The position numbers and the translations under genes were made by a program. Below the pieces are notes generated by a model that had not been told where the DNA came from, ran no database searches, and worked only from the letters and a program-made list of their open reading frames with translations. From contig CP070719.1 in NCBI GenBank assembly GCA_020350725.1, forward strand, positions 1 through 43,624: a stretch of 43,624 nt of DNA, read 5' to 3'. The DNA comes from a bacterium (lineage in GTDB: Bacteria; BMS3Abin14). Positions 15,408-25,418 of this stretch are shown here, one piece after another; position 1 is the stretch's first letter; each line of letters opens with the position of its first letter.

Positions 15408-15557
15408 TATCGTTTGCCTAAGAAGTCGGTCCGGTTTTGGGGCCCTTGACCGGCCTCTTCATGGTCCGCCCCGCCGTGGGCCGCGATCGCCTCCGCCGGT
15501 GCGCCCTTCGAAACCGTCAATGTCCGCTCTCAAACGGTCCGCCTCCCTGGATAGTCT

Positions 15558-15634
15558 TGGTGGGCCCACTCCGACTCGAACGGAGGACCTACCGGTTATG
15601 AGCCGGTGGCTCTAACCAACTGAGCTATGGGCCC
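15558..15634 (-). tRNA. tRNA with CAT anticodon, probably tRNA-Ile2 (lysidine) rather than elongator Met
   Basis: A 77-nt cloverleaf with encoded CCA: acceptor GGGCCCA/TGGGCCC, D arm TAGCTCAGTTGGTTAGAGC, anticodon loop CTCATAA, and T arm CTCCGTTCGAGTCGGAG. The CAT anticodon is read as Met or, if modified by TilS, as Ile (AUA). The pairs C4-G69 and C5-G68 in the acceptor stem are features recognised by TilS, which favours Ile2. The gene has its own promoter directly upstream, lying just after rpoD. Confidence 0.9.
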
Positions 15635-15640
15635 GCACTT

Positions 15641-15669
15641 TAAGTAGCTCTTTTGACTCCTTATGTCAA
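15641..15669 (-). promoter_or_regulatory. Promoter of the CAT tRNA
   Basis: Minus-strand TTGACA (15664-15669), a 17-base spacer, then TACTTA (15641-15646), placed six bases before the mature tRNA 5' end. The -35 is perfect and the -10 is weak. Confidence 0.55.
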
Positions 15670-15738
15670 CCGATGCCTTGGTCCGGTGACGATGCCCTTG
15701 AATTCCGGTCGCCGCCTGCCTACCCTTGGCGGTTCGGC

Positions 15739-17613
15739 TCAGTCCTCATAGAACGGCTTGAGTCTCTTGCACCGGCTCGGATGCCTCAGCTTCCTCAACG
15801 CCTTGGCCTCGATCTGCCGGATACGCTCCCTGGTCACGGAGAAATTCTGCCCGACCTCTTCAAGGGTGTGATCGGTCCTCTCGTCGATACCGAAGCGCAT
15901 CTTCAGGACCTTTTCCTCCCGTGGGGTCAGGGTCTGGAGGATCCCGCGGACCTGATCCCTGAGGTTGCTGTGCACCACCGCGTCCCCCGGCGAGATGACC
16001 TTTTTGTCCTCGATGAAGTCGCCGAGATGGCTGTCCTCCTCTTCTCCTATGGGCGTCTCCAGGGAGATGGGTTCCTTGGCGATCTTAAGGACCTTCCTGA
16101 CCTTGTCCAGGGGAAGGTCCATCTTTTCGGCGATCTCCTCGGGCGTGGGTTCCCTTCCCAGCTCCTGGACCAGCTGCCTGGACGTTCGGATCAACTTGTT
16201 GATCGTCTCGATCATATGGACCGGGATCCTGATGGTTCGGGCCTGGTCCGCGATGGCCCTCGTGATCGCCTGCCGTATCCACCAGGTGGCGTATGTGGAG
16301 AACTTGTAGCCGCGTCGATACTCGAACTTGTCCACCGCCTTCATCAGTCCTATATTGCCCTCCTGGATCAGGTCCAGGAACTGGAGCCCCCGGTTGGTAT
16401 ATTTTTTGGCGATACTGACGACAAGCCTCAAGTTCGCCTCGACCAGCTCCTGTTTGGCGTCCCGGGCTTTCCTCTCGGCGGCACGGATGAGGTACCCGTC
16501 CCTGACGATATCGCCACAGCACATTGCCGTTTCGATCTCGATCTCCTTCAACCGTTTCTTGCATTCCCGCACGTGCCTCCTGTAGGCCTCCAGTTGAGCG
16601 ATGCTCATCCCTGCTTCACGGGCGGCCGACTTGGCCTCGCCCTTCCTGGCCCGCCGGAGGAGGGTCGTCATCTTCCACTCGGAAAGGCCCGTGCGGTCCG
16701 TCACGGCGGCGACCCGCCCCTGGTAGTGATGGACCTTTTCGCTGAACGCCGTGACCCTGGATGCCAGACGCATGATCTGGCGGGGATTCAGGCTGAGGCT
16801 CTCGACATCTTTTCCAATATCCCTCCTGAGCCTGCTTCTCTTCTTCTCGAGGGTTTCCCTGGCCTCGGGGGTCGCCTCGGAGATCTGCCTGTCAAGGTCC
16901 GCGAGACGATCGAACCTTTTCCCGATCCGGTTGAAAACCTTGATGGCCTCCCTGTGGATCTCCGCATCCCTCTCTTCCCCGTTGACGACCTTGTCCACGA
17001 CTTCAACGAGCTGGCCTCCGCCCTCGGTTTCCTCGGCCTCCTCCGAGTCCTCTGCAACCTCCTCGGGCTCGCCGTTCTCTTCCATCCCCTCCTCGCTGTC
17101 GAAGAGGATCTCCTTGATCTTGACCTCGCCCCCCTTGAGCCTTTCGCCGAGCGTCGTCAGCTCTCTTATGCAGATGGAGTTGCAGGCGACCGTCTCCAGG
17201 ATCTCCTGTTCGCCTTTCTCGATCCTCTTGGCGATCTCAACCTCCCCCTCTCGAGTGAGAAGGTTGATCTGGCCCATCTCCTTCAGATAGAGTCTTACCG
17301 GATCGTCCGTCCTTCCGGCCAGGGTGGGGCCTGCGGCAACTTTGGCGACACTTTTCTTCTCCAGGTCTTCCTCCTCCCTCTCTTCATCGTCTTCGTCAAT
17401 GTCGGCTTTTGTATCCTTTATCTGAATGCCGCGCTCGAAATCGACGATCTCGATATCCATCTCTCCGAACATCCCCATGACCTCATCCAGCTGATCGGAT
17501 GAGACCAGGTTGTCGGGCAGGGCATTGTTGACCTCATCGTAGGTCAGATAACCCTGTTTCTTCCCCTTGGTGATCAGTTCTTTGATCTGTTTGGGTTCAC
17601 CGTGCTCCTTCAT
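15739..17613 (-). CDS. rpoD: RNA polymerase primary sigma factor RpoD (sigma-70)
   Basis: A 624-residue housekeeping sigma factor. Region 1.1 starts at [20 protein letters not shown], region 1.2 follows a highly acidic linker with [20 protein letters not shown], and an acidic non-conserved domain occupies about residues 130-330. Region 2 has [36 protein letters not shown] and [15 protein letters not shown]; region 3 has [20 protein letters not shown]; region 4.2 ends with [17 protein letters not shown]. Length and order are typical for a proteobacterial RpoD. It overlaps dnaG by four bases, the classical dnaG-rpoD arrangement, and is followed by the CAT tRNA. Confidence 0.98.
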   Translation of the reverse strand: MKEHGEPKQIKELITKGKKQGYLTYDEVNNALPDNLVSSDQLDEVMGMFGEMDIEIVDFERGIQIKDTKADIDEDDEEREEEDLEKKSVAKVAAGPTLAGRTDDPVRLYLKEMGQINLLTREGEVEIAKRIEKGEQEILETVACNSICIRELTTLGERLKGGEVKIKEILFDSEEGMEENGEPEEVAEDSEEAEETEGGGQLVEVVDKVVNGEERDAEIHREAIKVFNRIGKRFDRLADLDRQISEATPEARETLEKKRSRLRRDIGKDVESLSLNPRQIMRLASRVTAFSEKVHHYQGRVAAVTDRTGLSEWKMTTLLRRARKGEAKSAAREAGMSIAQLEAYRRHVRECKKRLKEIEIETAMCCGDIVRDGYLIRAAERKARDAKQELVEANLRLVVSIAKKYTNRGLQFLDLIQEGNIGLMKAVDKFEYRRGYKFSTYATWWIRQAITRAIADQARTIRIPVHMIETINKLIRTSRQLVQELGREPTPEEIAEKMDLPLDKVRKVLKIAKEPISLETPIGEEEDSHLGDFIEDKKVISPGDAVVHSNLRDQVRGILQTLTPREEKVLKMRFGIDERTDHTLEEVGQNFSVTRERIRQIEAKALRKLRHPSRCKRLKPFYED

Positions 17614-19403
17614 TCGTCGTTTTCTCCTCCAGAGGTAGGGATTACGGCGCCATCAGCGCTCGGCCTGCGGGATCTCAGGCCATCCAGCTCCCGTGTCAGC
17701 CGCTGCCATTCTCCTGCCAGCTCCTGGACCTTCTCCTCGAGTCCTTGCTCCACCGCCACAGCCCACTTCCGCTTCTTTTCCTGGATATTGCGCTCCAGCT
17801 TCTTCTGGGCAAACCACCGAAGGCAGCTGTCCAGGGACTCGTCCACTCCCTCTACGGGGTCTTCCAGGGCCCACCTCGTCAGGGCATTCTTGAGATTGTC
17901 GTCCACAGCATCCACAAGGGAGTTTAAATTAACACCGGCGTAGAGCTTTTCAACCAGTCCGGACATGCCCGGGCCGGTGAAATCCTCCGGTGTTAGTGTT
18001 TCTCTGATCCTGGAAACAGTTGACGGGTTTCTGATCATTATGTGCACAAGCAGCTCCTCCCTTCTCGGAATGAACCCCTGCGGGCCCTCCGGAGGGGAGG
18101 ATGCTTGTTTTCTAACCTTAAGTGAAGAGAGTTTCGCCCTCAGGTCATGCTGCTCTATTTTAAGCTCTTCAGCAACTTCCTTCAAGTAAACTCCCTGCTT
18201 TGCCCTATCCCCTATTTTAGCCAAATAGGGGACAATTGCATCAAGAACTTTAACCCTGCTGTCGGCATTCCCGCCGGGAAAGAGCCTTCTGGCCTCTTCG
18301 AGGGCGAAGGTGATGATCGGTTGAGCCCGGGATATTTTCCGGGTGAGCATTTCCCGGCCCTTGTCCCTCAGGTAGCTGTCCGGATCCTGTCCAGGTTCCA
18401 GCGGGGCAACCTGGCACTGAAACCCCGCCTCGAGGAGGATCATCCCGCTCCTCAGAGCGGCCTTTGTGCCCGCCTCGTCTCCGTCGAAGAGGAGGACGCA
18501 GCTGTCGGTCAGACGCCTGATCCGCCTCGCCTGGTCACCGGTCAGGGCCGTTCCCAAAACACCTACAACGTTCCGGATGCCCCCCTGATGGAGGGATATC
18601 ACATCCAGATACCCCTCCGTGAGGATGACGGATCCCTCATCTCTGATATGGGATGCGGCGACATCCATCCCGAAGAGGGAGTCCCCCTTTCGGTAGATGG
18701 GAGTCTCAGGCGTGTTGATATACTTGGGCAGCTGGTCATCCAGCACCCTCCCTCCAAACCCGAGGACCCTGCCGCTCAGGTCCCTGATGGGGAAGACGAC
18801 CCTGTCCCTGAACCTGTCGTAGGGCTCCTTCGGTCCATCTCCCTGGACGGCCAGGCCGCATTCGACGGCCAGCCCGTGATCGATACCCTCCTCCTTCAAT
18901 CTCTCCAGGAGATTCCTCCATCCCTTGGGGGCGTAACCCAGGCCGAAGACCCTGCTGACGTCCGAGTGGATGCCCCTGGCCTGGAGATAGTCCCTGGCCC
19001 TTCGTCCTTCGTCGGTCCTCATCAGGTGGGCCGAGAAAAACTCGAAGGCGATCCGGTTGGCCCGGTAAAGAAGATCCTTCCGATCCCTCCTCGGTCCGCT
19101 GTCGAACTCCCTCTCAGGCAGATCGATGCCCGCCCTGCCGGCCAGTTTCCTCAGGGCATCGGCGAAGGGAAGGCCGTCATGGAGCATGACGAAACGGATG
19201 ACATCACCTCCGGTGTTGCAGCCGAAACAGTGAAAGATCTGCTTGGAAGCATTCACCGTGAAGGAGGGAGTCTTCTCCTGGTGGAAGGGGCAGAGACCCT
19301 TGAAGTTGGCCCCTGATTTCTTGAGGCTGACGTGTTGGCCCACAACGTCCACCACGTCACTGGCCTCCTTGACCCTCTCTATGATGTTTTCGTCCCACCG
19401 CAT
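17610..19403 (-). CDS. dnaG: DNA primase
   Basis: A 597-residue primase that makes RNA primers at the replication fork. The N-terminal CHC2 zinc finger is visible in [12 protein letters not shown] and [10 protein letters not shown]. The catalytic core follows, with the TOPRIM motifs EGYLDVISL (Glu) and [15 protein letters not shown] (DxD). The C-terminal third should contain the DnaB-interaction domain. Full length and intact. Its stop overlaps the rpoD start (ATGA), and it follows mutS2 after a gap of about 60 bases. Confidence 0.97.
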   Translation of the reverse strand: MRWDENIIERVKEASDVVDVVGQHVSLKKSGANFKGLCPFHQEKTPSFTVNASKQIFHCFGCNTGGDVIRFVMLHDGLPFADALRKLAGRAGIDLPEREFDSGPRRDRKDLLYRANRIAFEFFSAHLMRTDEGRRARDYLQARGIHSDVSRVFGLGYAPKGWRNLLERLKEEGIDHGLAVECGLAVQGDGPKEPYDRFRDRVVFPIRDLSGRVLGFGGRVLDDQLPKYINTPETPIYRKGDSLFGMDVAASHIRDEGSVILTEGYLDVISLHQGGIRNVVGVLGTALTGDQARRIRRLTDSCVLLFDGDEAGTKAALRSGMILLEAGFQCQVAPLEPGQDPDSYLRDKGREMLTRKISRAQPIITFALEEARRLFPGGNADSRVKVLDAIVPYLAKIGDRAKQGVYLKEVAEELKIEQHDLRAKLSSLKVRKQASSPPEGPQGFIPRREELLVHIMIRNPSTVSRIRETLTPEDFTGPGMSGLVEKLYAGVNLNSLVDAVDDNLKNALTRWALEDPVEGVDESLDSCLRWFAQKKLERNIQEKKRKWAVAVEQGLEEKVQELAGEWQRLTRELDGLRSRRPSADGAVIPTSGGENDE

Positions 19404-19463
19404 GGAATCAGCTGATCTCTAATATTCCCACTTTTCCGCGCCGCTCATCCGGGCTGCCGCAGG

Positions 19464-21815
19464 TCATTCCTTCAGCTCAACGATAGTGACCCCTGCCCCT
19501 CCCTGCTCCGGGGGGGCCTGATGGCAGGCCTGGACCCTGGGGTCTCCGTCCAGGGTCTCCAGGATGGCTCTGCGGAGAGCCCCGGTACCCTTTCCATGGA
19601 CGATCCTCAGGCTCCTGTGCGGACCGATGAATGATCGATCGAGGACCCGGTCCACCGAACGGAGAGCCTCCTCGACGGTGCATCCGAGGACGCTGATCTC
19701 TGCGGGGGATGCCCCTTCACCCTGATAGTTGACGGAGGGATGCCCCGCCGCTTTCGGGCATGTCTTCTCCCCGCCGTTCTCGATGGCGGTCAGGTGGTCC
19801 ACAGGAAGCCTCATCCTGATGCCACCGGCCTGGACTTCCGCCTCGTGCCCTTCCCCGGTCAGGGAAAGGACGGTGCCGGTGACCCCAAGTGGCGCCACCT
19901 CGACAGTCTGACCCTTCCTGACTGGCCCGCCCCGCCCCCTTTTCACAGGTGACGGCGGCATCCTTGTCGAAATCTCCTCCGCCATAAGAGCGACCTCTTC
20001 GTTCAGCCGGGCGGTTCCTGTTTCCGGCCGCGCCCTGATCTCCTTCAGGAGCGCTTTGCCTCTTTTGGCCAGATCCCTGATCAGAGCGCCGGCCTCCCTT
20101 CTGGCCTCGGCCCTGATCTTTCCTGCCTCCTCGCGGGCCCTCTCCTGGCGGATCCGGAGCCGCTCCCTCTCGACCTCGAGACGGCCAGCGACCTCTTCAG
20201 CCCGCGTGCGCGCCCTCGTTTCCCGGTCCAGCTCCTGGCTGAGCCTTCCGAGAAGTTCATCCACCCTGACGGCCCCGGTACCCATGATCTCCTTCGCCCT
20301 GCCGGTGATCTCCTGCCCGATACCGAGCTTCTCGGCGATCTCGAGAGCGTGGCTGCGTCCGGGCATGTCCATGCGTATCTCATAGGTCGGGCGCAGGGTT
20401 TCCGGGTCGAAAACAGCCGAGGCATTCCTTGCATAGGGCGCCCTGAAGGCGAACTCCTTCAGCAGGTTGTGGTGGGTGGTCACCGCAGTCCAGGCGCCCG
20501 CCTCGTGCAGAACCTCCAGGAGGGCTACTCCGAGGGCCGAGCCCTCCTGGGGATCGGTTCCCGCTCCCAGCTCGTCAAGGAGGACGAGAGTGTCTCCATG
20601 GGCCTGCCTCAGGATATCCGAGATCACGGAGATGTGGGCCGAGAAGGTGCTCAGGCTCTGGGCCAGGCTCTGTTCGTCCCCTATGTCGGCGAATATCCTC
20701 CCGAAGACCCGCATCCGGCTCGACCCGTCCACAGGCACCGGTATCCCGGTCTGCACCATGAGGGTCAGAAGGCCCAGGGTCTTGAGGGCAACCGTCTTGC
20801 CTCCCGTGTTGGGGCCGGTTATGACAAGGGTGCGTGACCCTGTGTCCAGACCGAGATCGATGGGAACACAGCCGCCGTCAGGTCTGAGTTCCAGCAGTGG
20901 ATGCCGGGCCTTTCTGAGCGCGATCCTGTCGTCGTCAACGGCGGGGAGAACGCCCTTGATCTTCCGCCCGAATCGGGCCTTGGCAAGGACCACGTCCAGT
21001 CGTGACAGGAGGTCAAGGTTGGCCGCCAGCCCGTGGCGGATGTCCCTTGCCGCCGAACTCATCCGCGCCAATGCCTTTCTGGCCTCCTCCTCGGCCTGAG
21101 CCTGCGCCTTGACGAGCCGGTTGTTCAGATCCACGGCGAAGAGCGGTTCGACAAAGACGGTCTGGCCGCTCTGCGAGGTGTCCTGGACGACGGCTTCGAA
21201 GGCGCGGTGATATTCCGGTTTTGCCGGGACCACATATCGCCCGTTCCTCTGGGTGACATAGACGTCCTGCAGGACCTTTTTCGTCGAAGGCTTTCCGGCA
21301 AAATCCTCCAGCCTGCGCACGATGCTGTCCCGGGCGGACCGGAGTTCCTTTCTGCATCTGGCCAGCTCGCTGCTTGCGGCATCGAGGACCTCTCCCGAAT
21401 CGGCAACAGCTCCCCGGACCCAGTTCTCCCAGTCCCCGTACGAGACCATTCCCGCCACGATCTCCGACAGGAGCGGGGCATCCCGGCCCGCCTCCCGGAA
21501 AAGCTTCTTGATCCTGCGAACCACCGCCTGGTTGCCGACAAGGGCCAGGAGGTCGTCCGGAGTGAGGACGATGCCCTCTATGCTCAGTCTCCTCAGTACG
21601 GGGTCGGTGTCCCTGACGGAGGCGAGATCGGGCTCGGCGTTCTCCAGGAGGCGCATGGCCTCCCTTGTCAGGTCAAGGTCGTACCCTGTCCTCTCGGCAT
21701 CATCTCCGGGACGGAGCCTTTTGACGAGCTCGGCACCGGGGTGTGATTGGGCACACTGGGCGACGTGAGACAGGAGCTCGGGGAACTCGAGGACTGTAAG
21801 AGCGTGATGGTCCAT
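19464..21815 (-). CDS. mutS2: MutS2 (endonuclease/ribosome-rescue ATPase)
   Basis: A 783-residue MutS2. A helical clamp region precedes the ATPase, with Walker A VITGPNTGGKTVALKTLG and Walker B LVLLDELGAGTDPQEGSA, then a long coiled coil (about residues 520-620). The C-terminal Smr nuclease domain has LGCTVEEALRSVDRVLD and the RIVHGKGTGALRRAI motif. Such proteins lack the mismatch-recognition domain of MutS. They are linked to suppression of recombination and, in Bacillus, to splitting of collided ribosomes. Placement between yqeY and dnaG is conserved in related genomes. Confidence 0.96.
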   Translation of the reverse strand: MDHHALTVLEFPELLSHVAQCAQSHPGAELVKRLRPGDDAERTGYDLDLTREAMRLLENAEPDLASVRDTDPVLRRLSIEGIVLTPDDLLALVGNQAVVRRIKKLFREAGRDAPLLSEIVAGMVSYGDWENWVRGAVADSGEVLDAASSELARCRKELRSARDSIVRRLEDFAGKPSTKKVLQDVYVTQRNGRYVVPAKPEYHRAFEAVVQDTSQSGQTVFVEPLFAVDLNNRLVKAQAQAEEEARKALARMSSAARDIRHGLAANLDLLSRLDVVLAKARFGRKIKGVLPAVDDDRIALRKARHPLLELRPDGGCVPIDLGLDTGSRTLVITGPNTGGKTVALKTLGLLTLMVQTGIPVPVDGSSRMRVFGRIFADIGDEQSLAQSLSTFSAHISVISDILRQAHGDTLVLLDELGAGTDPQEGSALGVALLEVLHEAGAWTAVTTHHNLLKEFAFRAPYARNASAVFDPETLRPTYEIRMDMPGRSHALEIAEKLGIGQEITGRAKEIMGTGAVRVDELLGRLSQELDRETRARTRAEEVAGRLEVERERLRIRQERAREEAGKIRAEARREAGALIRDLAKRGKALLKEIRARPETGTARLNEEVALMAEEISTRMPPSPVKRGRGGPVRKGQTVEVAPLGVTGTVLSLTGEGHEAEVQAGGIRMRLPVDHLTAIENGGEKTCPKAAGHPSVNYQGEGASPAEISVLGCTVEEALRSVDRVLDRSFIGPHRSLRIVHGKGTGALRRAILETLDGDPRVQACHQAPPEQGGAGVTIVELKE

Positions 21816-21884
21816 CTCGCCTCGTGGTTGAGACAGGTGGGTGTTCCTCTTCGGGGATGCCTGCCGGGTTGTCTCAGCGCGCCC

Positions 21885-22331
21885 TCAGACCGAGAGGAGC
21901 TCCCGGACGATCTGGTTCACCAGCTTTCCATCCGCCTGGCCGCGCACCTTTGGCATCACTTCCTTCATCACCGCTCCAAGATCAGCGGACGAGGTGGCCC
22001 CCGTGGCCGATATCACCTGCCGGACCAGAGAGCGGATGTCGTCCTCGGACAACTGTTCGGGCATGTATTCTGAGAGGATCGCCAGTTCGGCTTCCTCCTT
22101 GTCCACCAGGTCCTGGCGGCCGCCCTCCCGGAAAGCGTCGATGCTCTCCCTGCGACGCTTGGCAGCGGACGTGATCTCCTGGAGGACCTGATCCTCATCC
22201 AGGGAGGCCATGTTGTCGATCTCGCGGTTCCTGATGGACGCCAGAAGGAAGCGAAGGACGGAAACCCTTGTTCCGTCCTTCGCTTTCAGTGATCTTTTCA
22301 GGTCTTCCTGTATTCTTTCCAGAAGTTTCAA
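21885..22331 (-). CDS. yqeY: GatB/YqeY domain protein
   Basis: A 148-residue protein equal to the free-standing YqeY family, which resembles the C-terminal tail of the GatB amidotransferase subunit. Visible landmarks: LKRSLKAKDGTRVSVLRFLL at the N-terminus, KRRRESIDAFREGGRQDLVDK in the middle, LSEYMPEQLSEDDI, and the C-terminal NQIVRELL. It probably binds tRNA, but no enzymatic role is proven. It starts one base after the rpsU stop, so the two are co-translated. Confidence 0.93.
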   Translation of the reverse strand: MKLLERIQEDLKRSLKAKDGTRVSVLRFLLASIRNREIDNMASLDEDQVLQEITSAAKRRRESIDAFREGGRQDLVDKEEAELAILSEYMPEQLSEDDIRSLVRQVISATGATSSADLGAVMKEVMPKVRGQADGKLVNQIVRELLSV

Positions 22332-22332
22332 C

Positions 22333-22527
22333 TCAGCGCTGCCTCCTGGCCATCTTGGCCATCTTCTTGCGCGCGGCGATCATCTTGCGTTTTCTCTGAA
22401 TGCTTGGCTTCTCGTAGTATTCCCTTTTCCTGATCTCGGAAAGAATTCCGGACTTCTCGCACTGTTTCTTAAAACGGCGAAGGGCACCCTCGAAGCTTTC
22501 ATTTTCTCTGACCCTTACACCCGGCAT
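22333..22527 (-). CDS. rpsU: Ribosomal protein bS21
   Basis: A 64-residue basic protein: [19 protein letters not shown], then [15 protein letters not shown] and a tail rich in Lys, Arg and Met. This is bS21 of the 30S subunit, which helps initiate translation near the anti-Shine-Dalgarno end of 16S rRNA. It is the first gene of the macromolecular-synthesis cluster leading to dnaG and rpoD. A strong ribosome site (GGAGAGGAGGG) precedes the ATG. Confidence 0.97.
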   Translation of the reverse strand: MPGVRVRENESFEGALRRFKKQCEKSGILSEIRKREYYEKPSIQRKRKMIAARKKMAKMARRQR

Positions 22528-22624
22528 TCACAACCCTCCTCTCCACGGAGCATATTACGAATATCTTCGTCAAATACTGTAGTTTAATAAAATTCCAAAT
22601 TAATTCAAGGTTTTTATCCGACGC
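22528..22624 (-). promoter_or_regulatory. AT-rich probable promoter region of the rpsU cluster
   Basis: The gap upstream of rpsU is sharply AT-rich compared with its surroundings. It contains candidates such as TTGAAT with TAAACT 16 bases later on the minus strand. No single match is decisive. As the only AT-rich gap between the his genes and rpsU, it is the likely start of the cluster's main transcript. Confidence 0.4.
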
Positions 22625-22966
22625 TCAGGCCATGGGGCCCAGTTTCCTGCCGCCGATGAGGTGAAGGTGAAGGTGAAAGACCTCCTGGCCGCCGTCAGGG
22701 TTACAGTTCACCAGGACTCGGTAACCGCTTTCGGCCACACCGCGCTCTTTGGCGATCAGGGCCGCTCTCGTCATCATCCGGCCAAGAAGCCCCTCCTGTT
22801 CCGGACCAGGGTCATTGAGGGTCGCCAGGTGCTCCCTGGGGATAATGAGGACGTGGACGGGCGCCTTCGGACTGATGTCGTCGAAGGCGATCATCTCCTC
22901 GTCCCGGTAGGAGACCTTGGCGGGGATCTCCCCGCCGGCGATCTTACAGAAGATACAGTCGCTCAT
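22625..22966 (-). CDS. HIT-family nucleotide-binding protein
   Basis: A 113-residue histidine-triad protein of the HinT type. It begins CIFCKIAGGEIPAKV, has FDDISPKAPVHVLIIP in the middle, and ends with the catalytic triad in VFHLHLHLIGGRKLGPMA. Such enzymes hydrolyse purine nucleoside phosphoramidates and aminoacyl-adenylates. The start at 22966 follows AGGGAGGG. An upstream in-frame GTG at 23044 is rejected because the added residues are encoded by the heptad repeat. It follows hisIE in the same direction. Confidence 0.95.
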   Translation of the reverse strand: MSDCIFCKIAGGEIPAKVSYRDEEMIAFDDISPKAPVHVLIIPREHLATLNDPGPEQEGLLGRMMTRAALIAKERGVAESGYRVLVNCNPDGGQEVFHLHLHLIGGRKLGPMA

Positions 22967-22992
22967 GAAGATCCCTCCCTCTCTTACTACAA

Positions 22993-23020
22993 AATCCAAT
23001 GTGCAAAGTCCAAAATGAAA
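22993..23020 (-). repeat. Heptad repeat array, minus orientation
   Basis: Four consecutive 7-base units on the minus strand: TTTCATT, TTGGACT, TTGCACA, TTGGATT. It lies between hisIE and the HIT gene and is inverted relative to the array at 23061-23095. Confidence 0.6.
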
Positions 23021-23060
23021 AGCATCGCCCCAGTTTCTCACCATGTTTGTTTTTCCAAGG

Positions 23061-23095
23061 TTTAGTTTTCGATTTTAGACCTTGGATTTTGGACT
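23061..23095 (+). repeat. Heptad repeat array, plus orientation
   Basis: Five consecutive 7-base units: TTTAGTT, TTCGATT, TTAGACC, TTGGATT, TTGGACT. The last three overlap the 3' end of hisIE and on the minus strand encode its final residues (NSPKSKV) and stop. Confidence 0.65.
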
Positions 23096-23788
23096 GTTCT
23101 TCTTCCTTTCCGCTTTCTCTGCGAGGCCGGACTTTCCGAACCTCCTCACCAGTTCGTCCTGCACCTGTTCCGGTGAGACATCCGCCATGGCGAGCAGCAC
23201 CCAGGCGTGATAGATCAGATCCGCCGCCTCATGGATGACCCTGTCGGGGCCTTGATCCATCGCTTCGACCAGTTCCCGGGCCTCCTCGAGGACCTTGTCA
23301 CCGACAGCGTCACGACCTCCCGTGAGAAGGCGGCTGGTGTAGGAATCGTCCCTCGGCGACCGTTTCCGGTCGCTGATGATCCCGAAGAGCCGGTCAAGGA
23401 CCTCCCTGCTCTCCCTGTCTTCGTAGACCTCTGCCTCGTTGAACACCTTATCGGACACCGTCTTCCCCGACAGGGTCCTGTAGAAGCAGGAACGGTGGCC
23501 CGTGTGGCAGGCAGCCACCTTCTGGTCAACCCGGATGAGAAGGGCGTCGCCGTCACAGTCGTACAGGATCTCCTCGACCGCCTGAACATGTCCCGAGGAC
23601 TCGCCCTTCTGCCAGATCTTCCGGCGTGACCGGGAGAAGAAATGCGCCAATCCGGTGGCCAGCGTCCTCTCGAGTGCCTCCCGGTTCATGTAGGCGACCA
23701 TGAGGACCTGACCGTTTTCACGGTCCTGAACGATGGCTGGGATCAGTCCGTCCGCGTCGAATTTTAATTCATCCCACTGTGTCTTCAT
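23075..23788 (-). CDS. hisIE: Bifunctional phosphoribosyl-AMP cyclohydrolase / phosphoribosyl-ATP pyrophosphatase
   Basis: A 237-residue fusion catalysing the second and third steps of histidine synthesis. Residues about 1-120 are the HisI part: [44 protein letters not shown] and [11 protein letters not shown], with the metal-binding Asp and Cys residues. Residues about 125-220 are the HisE part: [30 protein letters not shown] and [15 protein letters not shown] short Lys-rich tail is encoded by the heptad repeat. About 100 bases separate it from hisF, more than between the other his genes. Confidence 0.95.
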   Translation of the reverse strand: MKTQWDELKFDADGLIPAIVQDRENGQVLMVAYMNREALERTLATGLAHFFSRSRRKIWQKGESSGHVQAVEEILYDCDGDALLIRVDQKVAACHTGHRSCFYRTLSGKTVSDKVFNEAEVYEDRESREVLDRLFGIISDRKRSPRDDSYTSRLLTGGRDAVGDKVLEEARELVEAMDQGPDRVIHEAADLIYHAWVLLAMADVSPEQVQDELVRRFGKSGLAEKAERKKNSPKSKV

Positions 23789-23892
23789 CTTTTCTTCGTG
23801 AACCGATGGCGGGGCTTTCCCCTTCTGTTTCCGGGCCTGACCCTTGTCCCTTCCCCTTCGTGTACGACCCGCAATTTTCCTCGCGACCCCTG

Positions 23893-24681
23893 TTACTCCC
23901 GTACCATGATGCCCCGGGACCGGAGATAGTCCTTCGCCTCCTGGACCGTGTATTCCCTGAAGTGAAAGATGGAAGCGGCCAGAACGGCGTCGGCCCCGCC
24001 TGTGGCGAAACCCTCGTAAAGATGATGGAGGGTCCCGGCGCCGCCCGAGGCGATGACCGGGATGGAAACGGCATCGGTTATGGCCCGGGTCAGATCAAGA
24101 TCGTAACCGTCCTTTGTCCCGTCCCTGTCCATGCTGGTCAACAGGATCTCTCCCGCACCATACTCTTCCATCCGTCTGGCCCACTGGATCGCGTCGATAC
24201 CGGTGGATTCTCTTCCCCCGTGGGTGTAGGTCTCCCAGGCCGGTCTGCGGCCCTTCCCCCCTTTTCTCTTTGCGTCTATGGCCACCACGATACACTGGGA
24301 TCCGAACCGCAGGCTTGCCTCGCGCACGAATTCCGGATTGGAAACGGCTGCGGTGTTGATGCTGACCTTGTCTGCACCGGCCTTGAGCAGCTCCCGGATG
24401 TTATCGAGGTTCCGGACACCGCCGCCGACGGTCAGTGGTATAAACACCGTCTCGGCCGTTCGTTTGACCACATCGAGCAGGATCGCCCTTCGATCCGATG
24501 AGGCCGTTATGTCCAGGAAGGTGATCTCGTCCGCTCCCTGCTCGTCGTAGGCGGTAGCCACCTCGACGGGGTCTCCCGCGTCAATGAGGTTGACAAACTG
24601 CACTCCCTTGACCACCCGGCCTTCGGTGACATCCAGGCAGGGGATGATCCTCTTGGCCAGCTCAGCCCTCCCCCTCTTCAA
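23893..24681 (-). CDS. hisF: Imidazole glycerol phosphate synthase cyclase subunit
   Basis: A 262-residue (beta-alpha)8 barrel that, with HisH, turns PRFAR plus ammonia into imidazole glycerol phosphate and AICAR. Signatures: [20 protein letters not shown] with the catalytic Asp, [38 protein letters not shown] with the second catalytic Asp, and [13 protein letters not shown]. Length is usual. Its ATG overlaps the hisA stop (ATGA). Confidence 0.97.
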   Translation of the reverse strand: MKRGRAELAKRIIPCLDVTEGRVVKGVQFVNLIDAGDPVEVATAYDEQGADEITFLDITASSDRRAILLDVVKRTAETVFIPLTVGGGVRNLDNIRELLKAGADKVSINTAAVSNPEFVREASLRFGSQCIVVAIDAKRKGGKGRRPAWETYTHGGRESTGIDAIQWARRMEEYGAGEILLTSMDRDGTKDGYDLDLTRAITDAVSIPVIASGGAGTLHHLYEGFATGGADAVLAASIFHFREYTVQEAKDYLRSRGIMVRE

Positions 24682-25418
24682 AGGCGGTCTCCCTCTCTCT
24701 GAACCGCCTCGATAGCCCTCGTGAGATCGATGGTCCCCTCGTAGAGGGATCTGCCGAGGATGACGGCACGCACTCCCTTGTCCTCGAGTTCGGCCACGGC
24801 GAGGATGTCGTCATGGCTGTGCATGCCTCCGGACAGGACTATGGGGATGTCTATCGCCTCGGCCAGTTCCGTCGTCGCTTCGAGGTTGGGACCCGTGAGG
24901 GCTCCGTCCCTGACGATATCGGTGTAAATAATATGGCTGACGCCGATCCTTTCCAGTTCCAGGGAGAGGTCAACGGCCCTCTTTTCGGTGATCTCCTGCC
25001 AGCCTTGCACAGCTACAAACCCCCCCTTGGCATCGATTCCAACCGCCACGCGTCCCGGGAATTTTTCGCACGCCGAGGCCACGAGGTCGATATTCTGGTG
25101 GGCGGCCGTTCCCATGATGACCCGGTCGACACCCAGTTGGAGGTAATCCTCCACAACCTCGAGGGATCGGATGCCCCCGCCCAGTTCCAGGGGGATGTCA
25201 ACAGCGTCCAGGATCCTCGCGATGGCCCCGAGGTTGCGGGGCTCTCCTGCAACAGCCCCGTCCAGGTCCACCAGGTGCAGCATCCGGGCCCCGAGGGATT
25301 GCCACTTCTCGGCCATCTCTTCGGGATGTTCTGAATAGACCTTTGCTGTGTCCATCTCTCCCTGATAGAGCCGGACACACTTTCCCTCCTTCAGGTCTAT
25401 GGCGGGCAGAATGAGCAT
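24678..25418 (-). CDS. hisA: ProFAR isomerase (HisA)
   Basis: A 246-residue (beta-alpha)8 barrel for the fourth step of histidine synthesis, opening the ribose of ProFAR. It begins [19 protein letters not shown] with the catalytic Asp, continues with [35 protein letters not shown] with the second catalytic Asp, and VLSGGMHS. It lies directly after hisH with no gap and overlaps hisF by four bases. Nothing suggests the dual-function PriA form. Confidence 0.97.
   Translation of the reverse strand: MLILPAIDLKEGKCVRLYQGEMDTAKVYSEHPEEMAEKWQSLGARMLHLVDLDGAVAGEPRNLGAIARILDAVDIPLELGGGIRSLEVVEDYLQLGVDRVIMGTAAHQNIDLVASACEKFPGRVAVGIDAKGGFVAVQGWQEITEKRAVDLSLELERIGVSHIIYTDIVRDGALTGPNLEATTELAEAIDIPIVLSGGMHSHDDILAVAELEDKGVRAVILGRSLYEGTIDLTRAIEAVQREGDRL

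Noticed and set aside
15420-15475. Very short basic reading frame (MKRPVKGPKTGPTS) on the minus strand before the terminator
   Set aside because: Only 14 codons, no ribosome site and no homology that I recognise.
15673-17502. 609-codon open frame on the plus strand opposite rpoD
   Set aside because: It lies fully antisense to a clear RpoD, has no recognisable domain, and is the expected by-product of high-GC codon usage.
18147-19316. 389-codon open frame opposite dnaG
   Set aside because: Antisense shadow; sequence shows no domain and mirrors dnaG codons.
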